A DNA stretch of 64,000 bases. It comes from Algoriphagus resistens (GTDB lineage Bacteria; Bacteroidota; Bacteroidia; Cytophagales; Cyclobacteriaceae). Of this stretch, positions 46,501-56,936 are shown in pieces. A program made the position numbers and the translations under genes. Where the stretch lies: assembly GCF_001442615.1 (NCBI RefSeq), contig NZ_LMXN01000001.1, forward strand, positions 186,001 to 250,000, in the 5' to 3' direction. Positions within the stretch are counted from its first letter, which is position 1, and each line of letters opens with the position of its first letter. The notes under the pieces were generated by a model. The model was given only the letters and a program-made list of their open reading frames with translations, ran no database searches and was not told where the DNA came from.

Positions 46501-46956
46501 CGAGCCTATCAGCCTATTCAGACCTCAATTATTTCATATCGGACTGTTAGTTTATCCATAGAAGAGTTTACAAATGCTGTTCAGCCAGAAGGGAGTAGCT
46601 GGCTTATCTTTCAGTTTCTTCTTCTGAAATAATTCTTTGGACGGTTTTATACGTTTCAGTTTCCGGCAGTCTCTCCTTTTTCTGGACAATTATCAGCACA
46701 CTGATGATCTCCATTGCCTGAAGCCAATAATTCAGTCCACTAGATGTAGCAAAAGATGGTTTGGATATTGGCCAGAATTTACTTCCAATAACCATCCATT
46801 AATTCTTCATCCGTCTCAAGTCAGTTTATTTGATTAAAGTGTCATTTTATCTAGAATCCTATTTGGAAAACATGTGTTTCTTACCCAAAGTCAAGAGATT
46901 TGAAATTTCCAAGGAAGATATTTGAGTTATCAGTTAATATTTCAAACTATCATTTT
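46501..46956. other. gene-poor spacer
   Basis: No supported gene is seen. A 63-aa frame on the minus strand (46604-46795) has a charged C-terminus (KKERLPETETYKTVQRI) but no family resemblance or start signal; it might be a remnant. Confidence 0.4.
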
Positions 46957-47364
46957 ATGGAAAAAATCAAATTCATTCGAGTTGCTTTATTTTTGTTTGG
47001 TTTTATTGCTACCGGAATTGGTGGTGCTCTTTTATTTTTCCCAGTATCTTTTGAAGCTTCTGCGGGTATTGTACTTGATGAAAACATCAGCCTATTAAGC
47101 GAAATAAGAGCTTACGGAGGCATTATATTATCAGGTGGGATTATTGTTTTTTTGGGTAGCTTTTTCGATAAATTACTACTGATATCCAGTGGGGTGTCGA
47201 GTCTGTTTTATCTGTCTCTAGGGTTGTCCCGCCTAATAAGCCTGTTTATTGACGGGGTTCCTTCCCAGGCTTTGGTGACCGCAGGCATAGCTGAAATACT
47301 AATCGGTCTGGTCAGTTTACTTATGTTTCTGAAAATAGACAAACAAGACCCTTTCAGATTATAG
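46957..47364 (+). CDS. DUF4345-like membrane protein
   Basis: The 135 aa protein has four hydrophobic helices and the DUF4345 pattern: GGALLFFPVSFEASAGI, SLLSEIRAYGGIILSGG, SLFYLSLGLSRLISLFIDG and IAEILIGLVSLLMFLK. The frame is open from 46900, but MEKIKFIRVALFLFGF starting at 46957 is the normal N-terminus. Function unknown. It converges on the Crp-like gene at 47378. Confidence 0.82.
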   Translation: MEKIKFIRVALFLFGFIATGIGGALLFFPVSFEASAGIVLDENISLLSEIRAYGGIILSGGIIVFLGSFFDKLLLISSGVSSLFYLSLGLSRLISLFIDGVPSQALVTAGIAEILIGLVSLLMFLKIDKQDPFRL

Positions 47365-47377
47365 CAGCATTTCGATT

Positions 47378-47977
47378 TTATTCAAGGCGGGATTTACTTT
47401 GATGTTTCACTAAAATTCTTTTTCTGATTCTACTGAAAGATTCGGGTGTCACACCTATATAGCTGGCTAATTGGTGCAGCGGAACCCTGCTTAATAGGCC
47501 AGGTTGATTTTTTAGTAAATCCTGATACCTTTCTTCCGGTGAATAGTTAATCAAAGATGACAGATGCTCCTGTGTCTTGGCGAAGTCATGAGTCATTAGA
47601 TTATGTATCAAATAGTTAAGTGATGGATAATGTTCATGCAGTTTTTGTTCATCTTCTCGAGTCCCTGTAGTTAAGAGGCAGTCTTGCACGCAGGAGAGAT
47701 AATGTTTGGAAGGCTCCCTGCCCATATAGCTTGCGTATAAAACGGCGGGTTGTTCTTCAGTAAAGAATGCGATTGTCTTTTCTGTCCCATCCACTAATTG
47801 GTATTGCCTTACACAACCACTCAAAACAAAATAGCATGTATTACAGACCTCCCCTTCCCGGAGGAGAACTGTTCCTTTCTTAAAATATCCCAGCTTGGTA
47901 TTTTCTACAATAGCATTTATTTCAACTTGGGTAAAAGTATCAAACTTGGACATGAATTTTCTCAATGCTTCTTTCAT
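47378..47977 (-). CDS. Crp/Fnr-family transcriptional regulator
   Basis: A cNMP-binding-type barrel (FKKGTVLLREGEVCNTCYFVLSGCVRQYQLVDG...; only the region is meant) is followed by a helical dimer segment and a C-terminal helix-turn-helix (LHQLASYIGVTPESFSRIRKR). It matches the Bacteroidota Crp/Fnr group. I start at 47977 (MKEALRKFMSKF); the frame continues to 48076 without family resemblance. It is divergent from aguB. Confidence 0.88.
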   Translation of the reverse strand: MKEALRKFMSKFDTFTQVEINAIVENTKLGYFKKGTVLLREGEVCNTCYFVLSGCVRQYQLVDGTEKTIAFFTEEQPAVLYASYMGREPSKHYLSCVQDCLLTTGTREDEQKLHEHYPSLNYLIHNLMTHDFAKTQEHLSSLINYSPEERYQDLLKNQPGLLSRVPLHQLASYIGVTPESFSRIRKRILVKHQSKSRLE

Positions 47978-48091
47978 TCGATCGTTACTTTTAACGAATA
48001 CAACGGCCAAGTTTAAACGCGAGTTTCGGGCCAATTCCCTATCCGATTGTGCTAATTTAGATGTGAAAATACTCAAATTTCAAAATCTCCA

Positions 48092-48123
48092 TTTGGGATT
48101 GGCAATACGCAAAAGTATCTTTA
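48092..48123 (+). promoter_or_regulatory. predicted Bacteroidota-type promoter of aguBA
   Basis: TTTG at 48092-48095, a 20-nt spacer and TATCTTTA at 48116-48123 nearly match TTTG-N19-21-TAnnTTTG. It ends 26 bp before the GTG of aguB. Confidence 0.5.
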
Positions 48124-48149
48124 CACCTCATTCATCAAAATGATCTATT

Positions 48150-49025
48150 GTGGCAAATAAAACTGTAAAAGTGGGTTTAGTCCAGTTGAGTTGCTCTCCG
48201 GATGTGACCGAAAATATGGCCAAAACCATTGCAGGAGTGCGTGAAGCGGCAGCAAAAGGTGCTCAGGTGGTGGTTCTTCAGGAGCTTTTTCGCTCTCTCT
48301 ATTTTTGTGATGTGGAAGACTATGAAAACTTCAAACTTGCCGAAGCGATTCCCGGTCCGTCTACCGAGACACTTGGCGATCTCGCCCAAGAACTGGGAGT
48401 GGTGATCGTCGCTTCTCTTTTTGAGAAAAGGGCAGAGGGGTTGTACCATAATACCACAGCAGTTTTGGATGCAGATGGAGCTTATTTAGGCAAATACAGA
48501 AAGATGCACATCCCTGATGATCCGGGGTATTTTGAGAAGTTTTATTTCACTCCGGGAGATCTTGGGTATAAAGTTTTTCCAACCAAATTCGGTAATATCG
48601 GAGTGTTGATCTGCTGGGATCAGTGGTATCCGGAGGCAGCGAGGATTACAGCGTTGAAGGGAGCTGATTTCTTGGTATATCCTACGGCTATCGGCTGGCA
48701 CAAGGATCAGGCACCTGATGTCAATGACGAGCAATACGGAGCCTGGCAGACCATTCAGCGCTCCCATGCGGTGGCAAATGGTATTCCGGTAGTTTCTGTC
48801 AACCGCTGCGGGAATGAAGGTGATATGAAATTCTGGGGCGGTTCTTTTGTATCCAATCCTTTTGGAAGAATCATCTTCAAAGCCAGCCATGACGAGGAGC
48901 AAATCCACGTGGAGGAACTTGATTTTGGGAAATCTGACCAGTACAGAACGCACTGGCCTTTCCTCAGAGATCGCCGCATTGACTCTTATCAGCCAATTAC
49001 CAAACGATTCCTTGACGAAGAATAG
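48150..49025 (+). CDS. aguB: N-carbamoylputrescine amidase
   Basis: This nitrilase-superfamily enzyme releases CO2 and ammonia from N-carbamoylputrescine to give putrescine. The catalytic triad is visible: Glu in VLQELFRS, Lys in GKYRKMHIPDDPG and Cys in ICWDQWYPEAAR. Length 291 aa and the DPGYFEKFYFTPGD segment are typical of AguB. The likely start is GTG at 48150; no ATG fits the frame. The agmatine deiminase gene follows after 6 nt. Confidence 0.93.
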   Translation: MANKTVKVGLVQLSCSPDVTENMAKTIAGVREAAAKGAQVVVLQELFRSLYFCDVEDYENFKLAEAIPGPSTETLGDLAQELGVVIVASLFEKRAEGLYHNTTAVLDADGAYLGKYRKMHIPDDPGYFEKFYFTPGDLGYKVFPTKFGNIGVLICWDQWYPEAARITALKGADFLVYPTAIGWHKDQAPDVNDEQYGAWQTIQRSHAVANGIPVVSVNRCGNEGDMKFWGGSFVSNPFGRIIFKASHDEEQIHVEELDFGKSDQYRTHWPFLRDRRIDSYQPITKRFLDEE

Positions 49026-49031
49026 CCATTC

Positions 49032-50105
49032 ATGACAGATATCTTTGCACTTGCCGATTCTGGTGAGAAAACACCGGCTGAATTGGGGTATTATTTTCCC
49101 GCAGAATATGCACCACATACGGCCACCTGGCTGAGCTGGCCTCACAAGGAGGAGTCCTGGCCTAGGAAAATTGCTACTGTTTATGCTCCATATTCTGAGT
49201 TTATCAAATATGTGGCATTAGGTGAAACCGTCAATATCAATGTGACAGACCAGGCCATGAAGGAGTTTGCTTTGTCGCACCTGGAAAAAGCAGGAGTGAA
49301 CTTAAGAAATATCCGATTTCATTTTTTTCCAACTAACGATGCGTGGTGTAGAGACCATGGGCCTGCATTTCTGATTAATCCAGATGCCGAGGTGAAGAAA
49401 GTGCTGGTGAAATGGGATTACAATGCCTGGGGAGAGAAATACCCTCCACATGATCTTGATAATCAGATACCCATCAAAATCGCTGCTGAATTGCATATTC
49501 CATGTTTTAAACCAGGAATTGTCATGGAAGGTGGTTCTGTGGAATTTAACGGAAAGGGAACACTTTTGACCTCAGAGGCCTGCTTATTGAATGAAAATAG
49601 AAATCCACATCTCAATCAAGGGCAAATCGAACGGTATCTTCAGGATTTTTATGGTGTAAATCAGATCCTTTGGGTAGGGGACGGAATCGTCGGCGATGAT
49701 ACTGATGGACACATTGATGACATTACCCGCTTTGTCAACGAAGACACGGTTTTGACAGTGGTAGAGGAAAATAAATCAGACGAAAATCATCGTCTATTGC
49801 AGGAAAACCTGGAGCGCTTACATAAAATGCGTTTGGAAAATGGTAAGCAGCTTAACGTGGTGGAACTTCCTATGCCTTCCCCTGTAATCTGGGATAACCA
49901 ACGATTGCCGGCTTCTTATGCCAATTTCTACATAGCAAATCAGGCGGTGGTCGTACCGACATTTAGGGATATAAAAGATCAGGTAGCATTGGATATCATT
50001 TCAGCTTGCTTTCCTGACCGTAGAGTAGTTGGGGTAGATTCTACTGATATTATATGGGGTCTGGGTAGTTTTCATTGCCTGAGCCAACAGGAGCCGTCGG
50101 TGTAG
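49032..50105 (+). CDS. aguA: agmatine deiminase
   Basis: This guanidino-modifying enzyme converts agmatine to N-carbamoylputrescine, the substrate of the upstream AguB. Hallmarks are TWLSWPHKEESWP, FPTNDAWCRDHGPAF, the central DGHIDDITRFV, and the C-terminal catalytic Cys in LGSFHCLSQQEP. At 357 aa the length is usual. With aguB it forms a two-gene putrescine route from arginine-derived agmatine; no arginine decarboxylase is in the window. Confidence 0.95.
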   Translation: MTDIFALADSGEKTPAELGYYFPAEYAPHTATWLSWPHKEESWPRKIATVYAPYSEFIKYVALGETVNINVTDQAMKEFALSHLEKAGVNLRNIRFHFFPTNDAWCRDHGPAFLINPDAEVKKVLVKWDYNAWGEKYPPHDLDNQIPIKIAAELHIPCFKPGIVMEGGSVEFNGKGTLLTSEACLLNENRNPHLNQGQIERYLQDFYGVNQILWVGDGIVGDDTDGHIDDITRFVNEDTVLTVVEENKSDENHRLLQENLERLHKMRLENGKQLNVVELPMPSPVIWDNQRLPASYANFYIANQAVVVPTFRDIKDQVALDIISACFPDRRVVGVDSTDIIWGLGSFHCLSQQEPSV

Positions 50106-50197
50106 TAAAAGTATTCCGTAAGTGAGTAGGGGGGCAAAGAAAATTGTGTGCTTTAAATTATTGTCATCCAGTAATTAAGCGATACGATTTTACTAGT

Positions 50198-50588
50198 ATG
50201 AAAATGGGTACTGTCAAAATTGGTGTTTGCTTGATTCTGAAGAAGAATATGATCGTGCAGTTGCCCACTATGAATAGCTAAAGACGGCGAAAAAAGGAGG
50301 GGAAGCGCATAAAAAAAAGCTTTTGGTGTATTTGATTTCTGATTATGAGAGCAAACAATGGGATTTGCCAGAGGTAGATCCTGTAGAAATGATCAAAATC
50401 AGAATGGGGGATTTAGGCTATAAATGCGGCGACTCTGGCCAGAAAAATATGGAGACAAAGTAACTAGTAGTAAAGTACTGAACTATAAGCACTCACTTTC
50501 ACTGACTATGATCAGGAAATTTAGTCATTAGCTTAAAATACAGGCAGAATGGCTTATTAAAGAGTATCCTATAAAAAAGGCTGTGTGA
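50198..50588 (+). pseudogene. decayed HigA-type antitoxin (XRE helix-turn-helix)
   Basis: Pieces of a HigA-like protein lie in order but in different frames. SEEEYDRAVAHYE ends at a TAG (50275). KKLLVYLISDYESKQWDLPE and VEMIKIRMGDLGYK follow. After a frameshift near 50435 come YGDKVTSSKVLNYKHSLSLT, MIRKFSH, a TAG at 50528, and AEWLIKEYPIKK. This is the order of HigA: N-terminal helical part, then HTH. At least four lesions mean it cannot work. No HigB toxin is recognisable beside it. Confidence 0.75.
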
Positions 50589-50622
50589 AAAAAAATGAAT
50601 ATGTAGAAATAAATAATAAGGT

Positions 50623-50907
50623 CTATTGCTTAAGCACTTCTATCAATTCTTCAGGGGTTAGCACCTGTAGATACGGTATTGAAAGTTTGAGAAGATACCG
50701 GTCTGAGGTTACAATAGCATCGATGGGTTGATTTAGGCAGATAAAATAATGAACAGAATCTCCAATGTCTGTGTGGTTAGATTGAATTACCGAATGGAAT
50801 GAATTTTGATCTCCTTCTAACAATGTGACTTTTACACAAATAACTCCGATTATATCTTTACAGACAAAAAGTTCATACGGTTTAAAAAGGCATTCGTAAT
50901 CTATCAA
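50623..50907 (-). pseudogene. PIN-domain remnant (C-terminal part)
   Basis: The 94 aa frame ends with a PIN-like C-terminus: HTDIGDSVHYFICLNQ (acidic helix) and AIVTSDRYLLKL, then VLTPEELIEVL. The usual first strand with its catalytic Asp is missing, and there is no room for it before priA, whose stop lies 23 nt away. It is probably a truncated VapC-type toxin; an intact small protein of unknown type cannot be ruled out. Confidence 0.45.
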
Positions 50908-50930
50908 TTTTCCGATTTTTCAATCTTTAT

Positions 50931-53450
50931 TTACGAAGGATCCACATCCACCACAAAACGCACAGATCGAAACTCGGGTCTGGATTTCAATTCCTCAGTG
51001 ATTTTCCAGAGCTGTTCTTTAAAGGTCACAGACGTATTCCCTGATCGATCAAGTTTGATCAAACTCTCAAATTGGTATTGGTTCTTGATTCTGGCAATAA
51101 TGCCCTTTTCCGGGCCTAGTATGATCTTTTTAACCGGGATTTCCGCCATGCCATGATGAAGGTTTAGCGCAGCTTTTTCCGCTACTTTATAGTCTGCATG
51201 TCGTGTAGTGATCTTTACCAGTTTCACAAAAGGCGGATAGTAAAACTTCTTCCTGTCATGAATCTCATGGTTGAAAAACTCAAAGTAATCCCCCCTGATC
51301 ACCTGCGCATAAATTTGGGTTTCAGGATTTCTGGTTTGTACGATCACCTGGCCCTGCGTTTCTCTTCTGCCAGCTCTGCCAGCAACTTGGGTGATTTGCT
51401 GATAGGCTCTTTCACCCGCGCGGAAATCAGGGAAATTCAGGATCCTATCCCCATCCCAGATTCCCACTACAGTCACCCTGCCAAAATCCAAGCCTTTGGT
51501 AATCATCTGAGTTCCTACGAGAATATCCAGATTCCCCGACCCAAACTCATCTAACAACCGCTGGTATCCATGCTTATTCCGGGTTGTATCCAGATCCATT
51601 CTGCCGATTCTTGCTTCGGGAAAGAGCAGACTCAGGGATTCCTCGATCCGTTCGGTTCCCATTCCCATAGTGCTCAGTTGTGTACTTCCGCAGGCAGGGC
51701 AAGAGCTAGGCACTTTCTCTTTGTATCCACAATAATGGCAGCGTAGTTCTGCGGAGAATTGATGATAGGTGAGACTCACATCGCATTGCACACACTGTCC
51801 CGTCCACCCACAGTCCTCGCACTGTATGTATGGTGAGTATCCTCTGCGGTTTTGGAAAATCAGGACCTGCTCATGCATTGCCAAAGCATCTTGGATTTTC
51901 TCCCTTAGGATTCGCGTGGTGTCAAGCTTGAGCAAGTTTTTTCGCTTGTCTGCTGCCAAATCAGCCAGATGAAAATGAGGCATGCTGGCATCCCCAAATC
52001 GGTGGGTCAATTCCACATAACCAAATTTACCCTGACTGGCATTGAAATACGATTCAAAGGATGGTGTGGCTGACCCTAGAAGTGTTCTGGCTTGGTGAAA
52101 ATTAGCTAGCATAATCGCAGAATCCCGAGCCTGAAATCTCGGTGCCGGATCAAATTGCTTGTAGCTGGATTCATGCTCCTCATCTACGATAATCAGCCCT
52201 AGACTATCAAAGGGCAGGAAAATAGAGGATCGCACTCCCACCACAAAGGAAAATCTTCCACTTAAAACCCCATTCCAGACTTCTACGCGCTCATTGTCCG
52301 AATATTTTGAGTGGTAAACGCCCATTTGGCTTCCGAAGACTTTCCTCAGCCGGGTGACAATCTGTGTGGTGAGGGCGATTTCAGGTAAAAGCAATAATAC
52401 CTGCGAACCGCTTTCCAGCACTTCTTTGATCATCTGGATGTATATTTCAGTCTTTCCGCTGCCCGTCACACCATGCAGTAAGACGGACTGCTTGCTTTCA
52501 AATTGATGTTTGATTTCCTCGAAAGCTACCTGCTGGCTGGAGGAAAGTACCGCAGGTTCGGATGCTGGCTCTTCCTCAGCAAGGCGGTTTACTACTACCT
52601 TGAACGATTCAAAAATCCCATTCTTTATGAGTGTTTTCAATGAACTTTCAGAATCTCCCTCTTCCAGTAAAGTCGCTTTGTCCAATCCTATTTCATTGGA
52701 CTTCGGCGTTTGGAGAAAGGGAACATCCCTTAAGTATTTGAGTAGAATTGATTCTTGTTTGGGTTTACCCTCCAGGTCTTCAAAAATAATCTGTAAAGCA
52801 GTTTTACCCGCAGCTATATCAGGAGTCAGTCGAATTCTGGTTTCTACTTTTGGTGTGTATTTTTCCTGAACTTTCTCAAAAATCAAGATTGCTTCTTTTT
52901 TGACTAGACTTTTGAGAATTGGGTGAATACTCTTGATAGAGAGTACTTTTTCGCAATCATCATACGAAAGTTCAGGTTTGTTCTCTAGTGCATCTAAGAT
53001 CAAAATCTCCCGATCATCCAGGGGATAAGAATTGGATTCTCTGTCAAAATTCGGATTGAGCTGCACTTTACTTTCGCTGCTCAGTCTTAAGCCTGAAGGA
53101 AGAGCAGCATACATCACTTCCCCGATATGGCAGCAGTAGTACGCTGCCATCCAAACCCAAAATCGGATTTGTATTGGGTTCACGCTAGGGGTATCATCCA
53201 AAACTTCGAGAATTGGCTTAGCCTGGTATGCCTGTGGAGGTTTATTGTGTACTTTCCCTACTATTCCGGTGAGGACCTTTTTCTTCCCAAACTGCACAAT
53301 CACGCGAGCGCCAAGATTTATCCCGGATTGCATAGAATAGGGGATGCAGTAAGTGAACATTCGAGGAATCGGAACGGGCAGAATGATATCTGCGAAATTA
53401 TTTCCGCTTTCAGGTGGGAACAGATCTTGATCTCCAAACAGGCTTTCCAC
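50931..53450 (-). CDS. priA: primosomal protein N' (replication restart helicase)
   Basis: PriA recognises stalled forks and reloads the replisome. Visible are the N-terminal DNA-binding domain, the Walker A GVTGSGKTE (about residue 327), the DEEH box in IIVDEEHE, and the cysteine-rich zinc insertion (CEDCGWTGQCVQC ... CHYCG ... CPACG). The helicase C-terminal motif GRAGRRETQGQV follows. The 839 aa length is normal. It starts only 5 nt after the YyaL-like gene's stop, so both are in one operon with GSCFA. Confidence 0.95.
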   Translation of the reverse strand: MESLFGDQDLFPPESGNNFADIILPVPIPRMFTYCIPYSMQSGINLGARVIVQFGKKKVLTGIVGKVHNKPPQAYQAKPILEVLDDTPSVNPIQIRFWVWMAAYYCCHIGEVMYAALPSGLRLSSESKVQLNPNFDRESNSYPLDDREILILDALENKPELSYDDCEKVLSIKSIHPILKSLVKKEAILIFEKVQEKYTPKVETRIRLTPDIAAGKTALQIIFEDLEGKPKQESILLKYLRDVPFLQTPKSNEIGLDKATLLEEGDSESSLKTLIKNGIFESFKVVVNRLAEEEPASEPAVLSSSQQVAFEEIKHQFESKQSVLLHGVTGSGKTEIYIQMIKEVLESGSQVLLLLPEIALTTQIVTRLRKVFGSQMGVYHSKYSDNERVEVWNGVLSGRFSFVVGVRSSIFLPFDSLGLIIVDEEHESSYKQFDPAPRFQARDSAIMLANFHQARTLLGSATPSFESYFNASQGKFGYVELTHRFGDASMPHFHLADLAADKRKNLLKLDTTRILREKIQDALAMHEQVLIFQNRRGYSPYIQCEDCGWTGQCVQCDVSLTYHQFSAELRCHYCGYKEKVPSSCPACGSTQLSTMGMGTERIEESLSLLFPEARIGRMDLDTTRNKHGYQRLLDEFGSGNLDILVGTQMITKGLDFGRVTVVGIWDGDRILNFPDFRAGERAYQQITQVAGRAGRRETQGQVIVQTRNPETQIYAQVIRGDYFEFFNHEIHDRKKFYYPPFVKLVKITTRHADYKVAEKAALNLHHGMAEIPVKKIILGPEKGIIARIKNQYQFESLIKLDRSGNTSVTFKEQLWKITEELKSRPEFRSVRFVVDVDPS

Positions 53451-53455
53451 TAGTC

Positions 53456-55483
53456 TTAGGCTAAATAGGGGAGTTGAGAAATGGCTTCTTCGCGTGTACT
53501 TACCGGTCTTCGGCAGGCATGATCGAAGCAGACATAAATTAAGGCATTTCCTTTCGGATCAGGGGTTTTGTCGGAAAGAATAGCGGCATTTTCTGTCAAA
53601 GAATCTGAGAAGGCCAAGATCATGTTGGGTAAATAGGTTCTTTGGAGCTCCCTTGCCTTCTGGGAAGCGCCATTTCCTATGATGGCTATTTCGGCCGTTG
53701 GTACAAGCTTTTCCAAAAATAGGCTTGCCCAATTGCAGAGGAATCCTGGTTCCCGGAGAATTAATTCCTTCATTCCCCCCAGCATTTTTGAGGCGATTTC
53801 CGTATATTTTTCTTCGTAGGTGAAAAGTGATAGTCGATGAAGATTCCTTGCCATCATCGAATTAGATGCAGGGATTACGTTGTCGAAAAGTTCCTTTTTA
53901 TTGGCGATTAATTTCTCAGCACTGGGGTTGTTGAAAAAGAAAAATCCATCTGTCTCATCGTGGAATTCAACCAGGCAATAATCCGTCAAAGGTCTCGCCA
54001 AATCCAGCCAGCGTGCATCCCCCGTGGCTTCAAAAGCCATCAAAGACGCCCGGATTACCGCGGCATAATCTTCCAAAAAACCCGGAGTATATGCACTACC
54101 GTTTTTATAGGCCCGGTGCAAAATCCCATTGATCAACAGCTTTTCCTGTAGAAATTCCAGATTGGCTATGGCCAAGTCCAGCATTCGTTTTTCGCCGGTA
54201 GCATAATATGCCTGGATCAGTCCCGCACTCATAAGACCATTCCATCCGCTAAGGATTTTATCGTCTTTGCCAGGGAAGACTCGCTGGTTCCTGACTTCCA
54301 GAAGTTGGGCTTTTACTTCTTTTAATCTGGATTGGAATTCTTCGAGACTCATCCCATATTCTTCCGCTACTTTCTGTTCACTTTCTGTCTGAAAAAGAAT
54401 ATTTACTCCATCTTCCCAGTTCCCCTCGGGCTTGAGATTGTAAAGTCTACTAAACCAAGGCAATTCCACAGGGATCAATTCCTGCAATTCCGTAAATGTC
54501 CAAACATAAAACTTGCCTTCCACACCTTCCGAATCAGCATCTTGAGCTGCATGGAACCCGCCCTCTCCATTCCCCATTTCTACTTCCAGCCAAGCGACTG
54601 TTTCTGTTATTTTTTCCTTAAAAAAACTGTCTCCACTTATCTGATAGGCTTTTGAATACAATTCTAGCAATTGTCCATTGTCGTAAAGCATCTTTTCAAA
54701 ATGAGGAGCAAACCATTCCCCGTCCACGGAGTATCGTGCAAATCCACCCCGCAACTGATCGTAGATTCCTCCCATACCTATCTTGCGAAGCGTGAAAAGG
54801 ACTTGATTAATCAGTTTATCATCCCGGCGAAGTAAGGCAAAGTCTAATAGAAAACTCCAAATTGCGGGCATGGGGAATTTCGGAGCTCGCTTCATTCCCC
54901 CCCATTCGGAATCGAGTTGTGAAGTGATTTTGGCTACAATCTCTGCAAGCTCATCCGGATCGAGTTCTTGATCACTTGATGAAATCTCGTATTTCTCTGT
55001 TTCCTTTCGATTCAGACTGGCACCAAATCCCTCAGCACTCTCGGCCAGTTGGTCTTCATGCTTTTCAAAGGCGTCTGCGATGTTCGCCAGTAGCCCTTTC
55101 CATTGCTGATTCGGGAAATAAGTACCACCGTAAAATGGTTTCTGATTGGGCATCAGGAACACGTTGAGTGGCCAGCCTCCCTGTAACCCCATTGCCTGGA
55201 CTGCATCCATGTAAATATTGTCAATGTCAGGGCGTTCTTCCCTGTCGATTTTGATGCAGATAAAATGCGCATTCATCAGCTCAGCTGTAGCTTCATCTTC
55301 GAAACTTTCCCGCTCCATAACATGGCACCAATGGCAAGCTGAATAGCCGATGGATACCAAAATCGGCTTATTTTCACTCGTTGCTTTTTCCAATGCCTCA
55401 GCACCCCAAGGATACCAATCCACAGGATTGTTGGCGTGTTGGAGTAGGTAGGGAGATTGGGAATGGAGTAGGCGATTGGACAT
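53456..55483 (-). CDS. thioredoxin domain-containing protein (YyaL/SPATA20, DUF255)
   Basis: The N-terminal DUF255 thioredoxin-like domain has [17 protein letters not shown] and the CxxC-like [14 protein letters not shown]. An (alpha/alpha)6-barrel, similar to sugar epimerases or glycosidases, fills the rest ([42 protein letters not shown]). At 675 aa it has the full family length. The biochemical role of this family is unclear. It sits between GSCFA and priA. Confidence 0.92.
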   Translation of the reverse strand: MSNRLLHSQSPYLLQHANNPVDWYPWGAEALEKATSENKPILVSIGYSACHWCHVMERESFEDEATAELMNAHFICIKIDREERPDIDNIYMDAVQAMGLQGGWPLNVFLMPNQKPFYGGTYFPNQQWKGLLANIADAFEKHEDQLAESAEGFGASLNRKETEKYEISSSDQELDPDELAEIVAKITSQLDSEWGGMKRAPKFPMPAIWSFLLDFALLRRDDKLINQVLFTLRKIGMGGIYDQLRGGFARYSVDGEWFAPHFEKMLYDNGQLLELYSKAYQISGDSFFKEKITETVAWLEVEMGNGEGGFHAAQDADSEGVEGKFYVWTFTELQELIPVELPWFSRLYNLKPEGNWEDGVNILFQTESEQKVAEEYGMSLEEFQSRLKEVKAQLLEVRNQRVFPGKDDKILSGWNGLMSAGLIQAYYATGEKRMLDLAIANLEFLQEKLLINGILHRAYKNGSAYTPGFLEDYAAVIRASLMAFEATGDARWLDLARPLTDYCLVEFHDETDGFFFFNNPSAEKLIANKKELFDNVIPASNSMMARNLHRLSLFTYEEKYTEIASKMLGGMKELILREPGFLCNWASLFLEKLVPTAEIAIIGNGASQKARELQRTYLPNMILAFSDSLTENAAILSDKTPDPKGNALIYVCFDHACRRPVSTREEAISQLPYLA

Positions 55484-55513
55484 GTTTGTTGGAATAGTTT
55501 AAAATTGCAAAAC

Positions 55514-56488
55514 CTACGCGTTTAACTGATTTTGAATTTGAGTGATCTCCCTGGAAAAATCAAATTCCTCATTCAATCGTTCCAGCTTTTGAAGAAGATT
55601 CTGTAGAAATTTTCGATGTCCTTCACTGGTTGGATTGAGGGGGCGATGTGCCAAATCCTGGTTGATTTTATTGATTTCTACAATTTTAGCTTTGCTTTCC
55701 CTGCTGAAATACGCATCGCTCCATTTTCTCCAGATGTAATTTTCTGCCGCTTCGGTTGGATGTATCAAATCTTCCTTATAAAAGCGATAGTCACGTAATT
55801 CATCTATAAGTATTTCATAAGCAGGGAAATATGTTATATTACTTAATCTCTTTTCTAATTCATAACAGAGCACACGCAAAAGACTTTTACTCAATTGATT
55901 TTCTGGGATACCATCTTTAATATGGCGGACCGGACTGACAGTCATAATGATTTTCAGGCCGGGATAAACGCTAGAGATATTTTCAAAAACATGGCTGAGG
56001 TGAGAGACCATTTCTTCAAGAGGGACCAATTTTTTCTCAAAAAGTTTTTGTGGGAGTTTGTGGCAATTTGCCACTCGTCCAAATTCCTTGGTTTTGTAGA
56101 TCCAGGATGTTCCTAGGGTTAAGATAAGGTGGGTTCCTTTTTCCAGATAATCTTTTATCGCAGCAAGCTTAGTTTGATATTTTTGAATCAGTTCATCCCG
56201 GGAGGAAGCAAAAAGATCGGAATGCGCACCGAGATAGAAATATACTCCATCCCTTTCTAAAATCCCCTGATCATCCAGCATGTCCTGAAACATTGCATGA
56301 TGCAACAGATCACCCAGTATCATCGGGTGAAAGACAGTTCCGAAAGGATTTACCAGGCAGTCAAACTTTGCATCAATCATTTTCTGTCCTATAGTCTGGG
56401 CAAAGCAGGATCCCAAACTTAGGATTTTACTTTGATGCGAAATCGGGGATTGTGATTCAGGAATTGTGAATTCTGTAGACCATTGCAT
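55514..56488 (-). CDS. GSCFA domain protein
   Basis: The defining motif SLGSCFAQTIGQKM lies at about residue 25, followed by NPFGTVFHPMILGDLL, LTLGTSWIY and MTVSPVRHIKDG. GSCFA proteins are SGNH-hydrolase-like, common in Bacteroidota and proposed to be esterases; function unproven. It is the first gene of the GSCFA-YyaL-priA run, with 30 nt to the next gene. Confidence 0.92.
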   Translation of the reverse strand: MQWSTEFTIPESQSPISHQSKILSLGSCFAQTIGQKMIDAKFDCLVNPFGTVFHPMILGDLLHHAMFQDMLDDQGILERDGVYFYLGAHSDLFASSRDELIQKYQTKLAAIKDYLEKGTHLILTLGTSWIYKTKEFGRVANCHKLPQKLFEKKLVPLEEMVSHLSHVFENISSVYPGLKIIMTVSPVRHIKDGIPENQLSKSLLRVLCYELEKRLSNITYFPAYEILIDELRDYRFYKEDLIHPTEAAENYIWRKWSDAYFSRESKAKIVEINKINQDLAHRPLNPTSEGHRKFLQNLLQKLERLNEEFDFSREITQIQNQLNA

Positions 56489-56936
56489 AACACGAAATTA
56501 AGGATTTGTGATGGATTGTTGTAACCGAAATGGACACAGAGGTTTTCGACGAGCTACCCAATAGTGCCTATCCCGAAATAGTCTAGACTGGTTCTAGTGC
56601 AGGTTATTCCTGATCGCAAAGGAATACACCTGGGAAGATTAGTTACACCATATTTCACCCACAGATCCACTGGCTGTTCCGTTTCAGGTTTTACTTACAT
56701 GGTCCACCAAAAAAACTATACGATATTCTTAGGGGCCCCGCACCTCCTATGTTGATAATGGCGTTACCGCAAGACCCTAAGATGATCCACATATTCGCGG
56801 GGTTTAATCTTTGATTTTCTAACGCCTAAGTAGCATCACTATCAATTCATCTGTCAGGATTTTGCTACTTTATAAAATTTCCCGCAATTCTGTGATTTTT
56901 CCCAACCGAGGTAGACTAATAGAGAAAAGAAACCAG
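56489..56936. other. divergent spacer between GSCFA and the sigma factor
   Basis: No gene is supported. The stretch includes a GC-rich patch around GGGGCCCCGC near 56734, but no clear hairpin with a T-run or conserved promoter. Confidence 0.4.

Noticed and set aside
46604..46795. 63-aa frame on the minus strand
   Set aside because: No family resemblance, no promoter, no neighbour support.
56720..56820. GC-rich patch suggesting an RNA or gene remnant
   Set aside because: No stable hairpin with T-run, tRNA-like fold or coherent protein frame was found.
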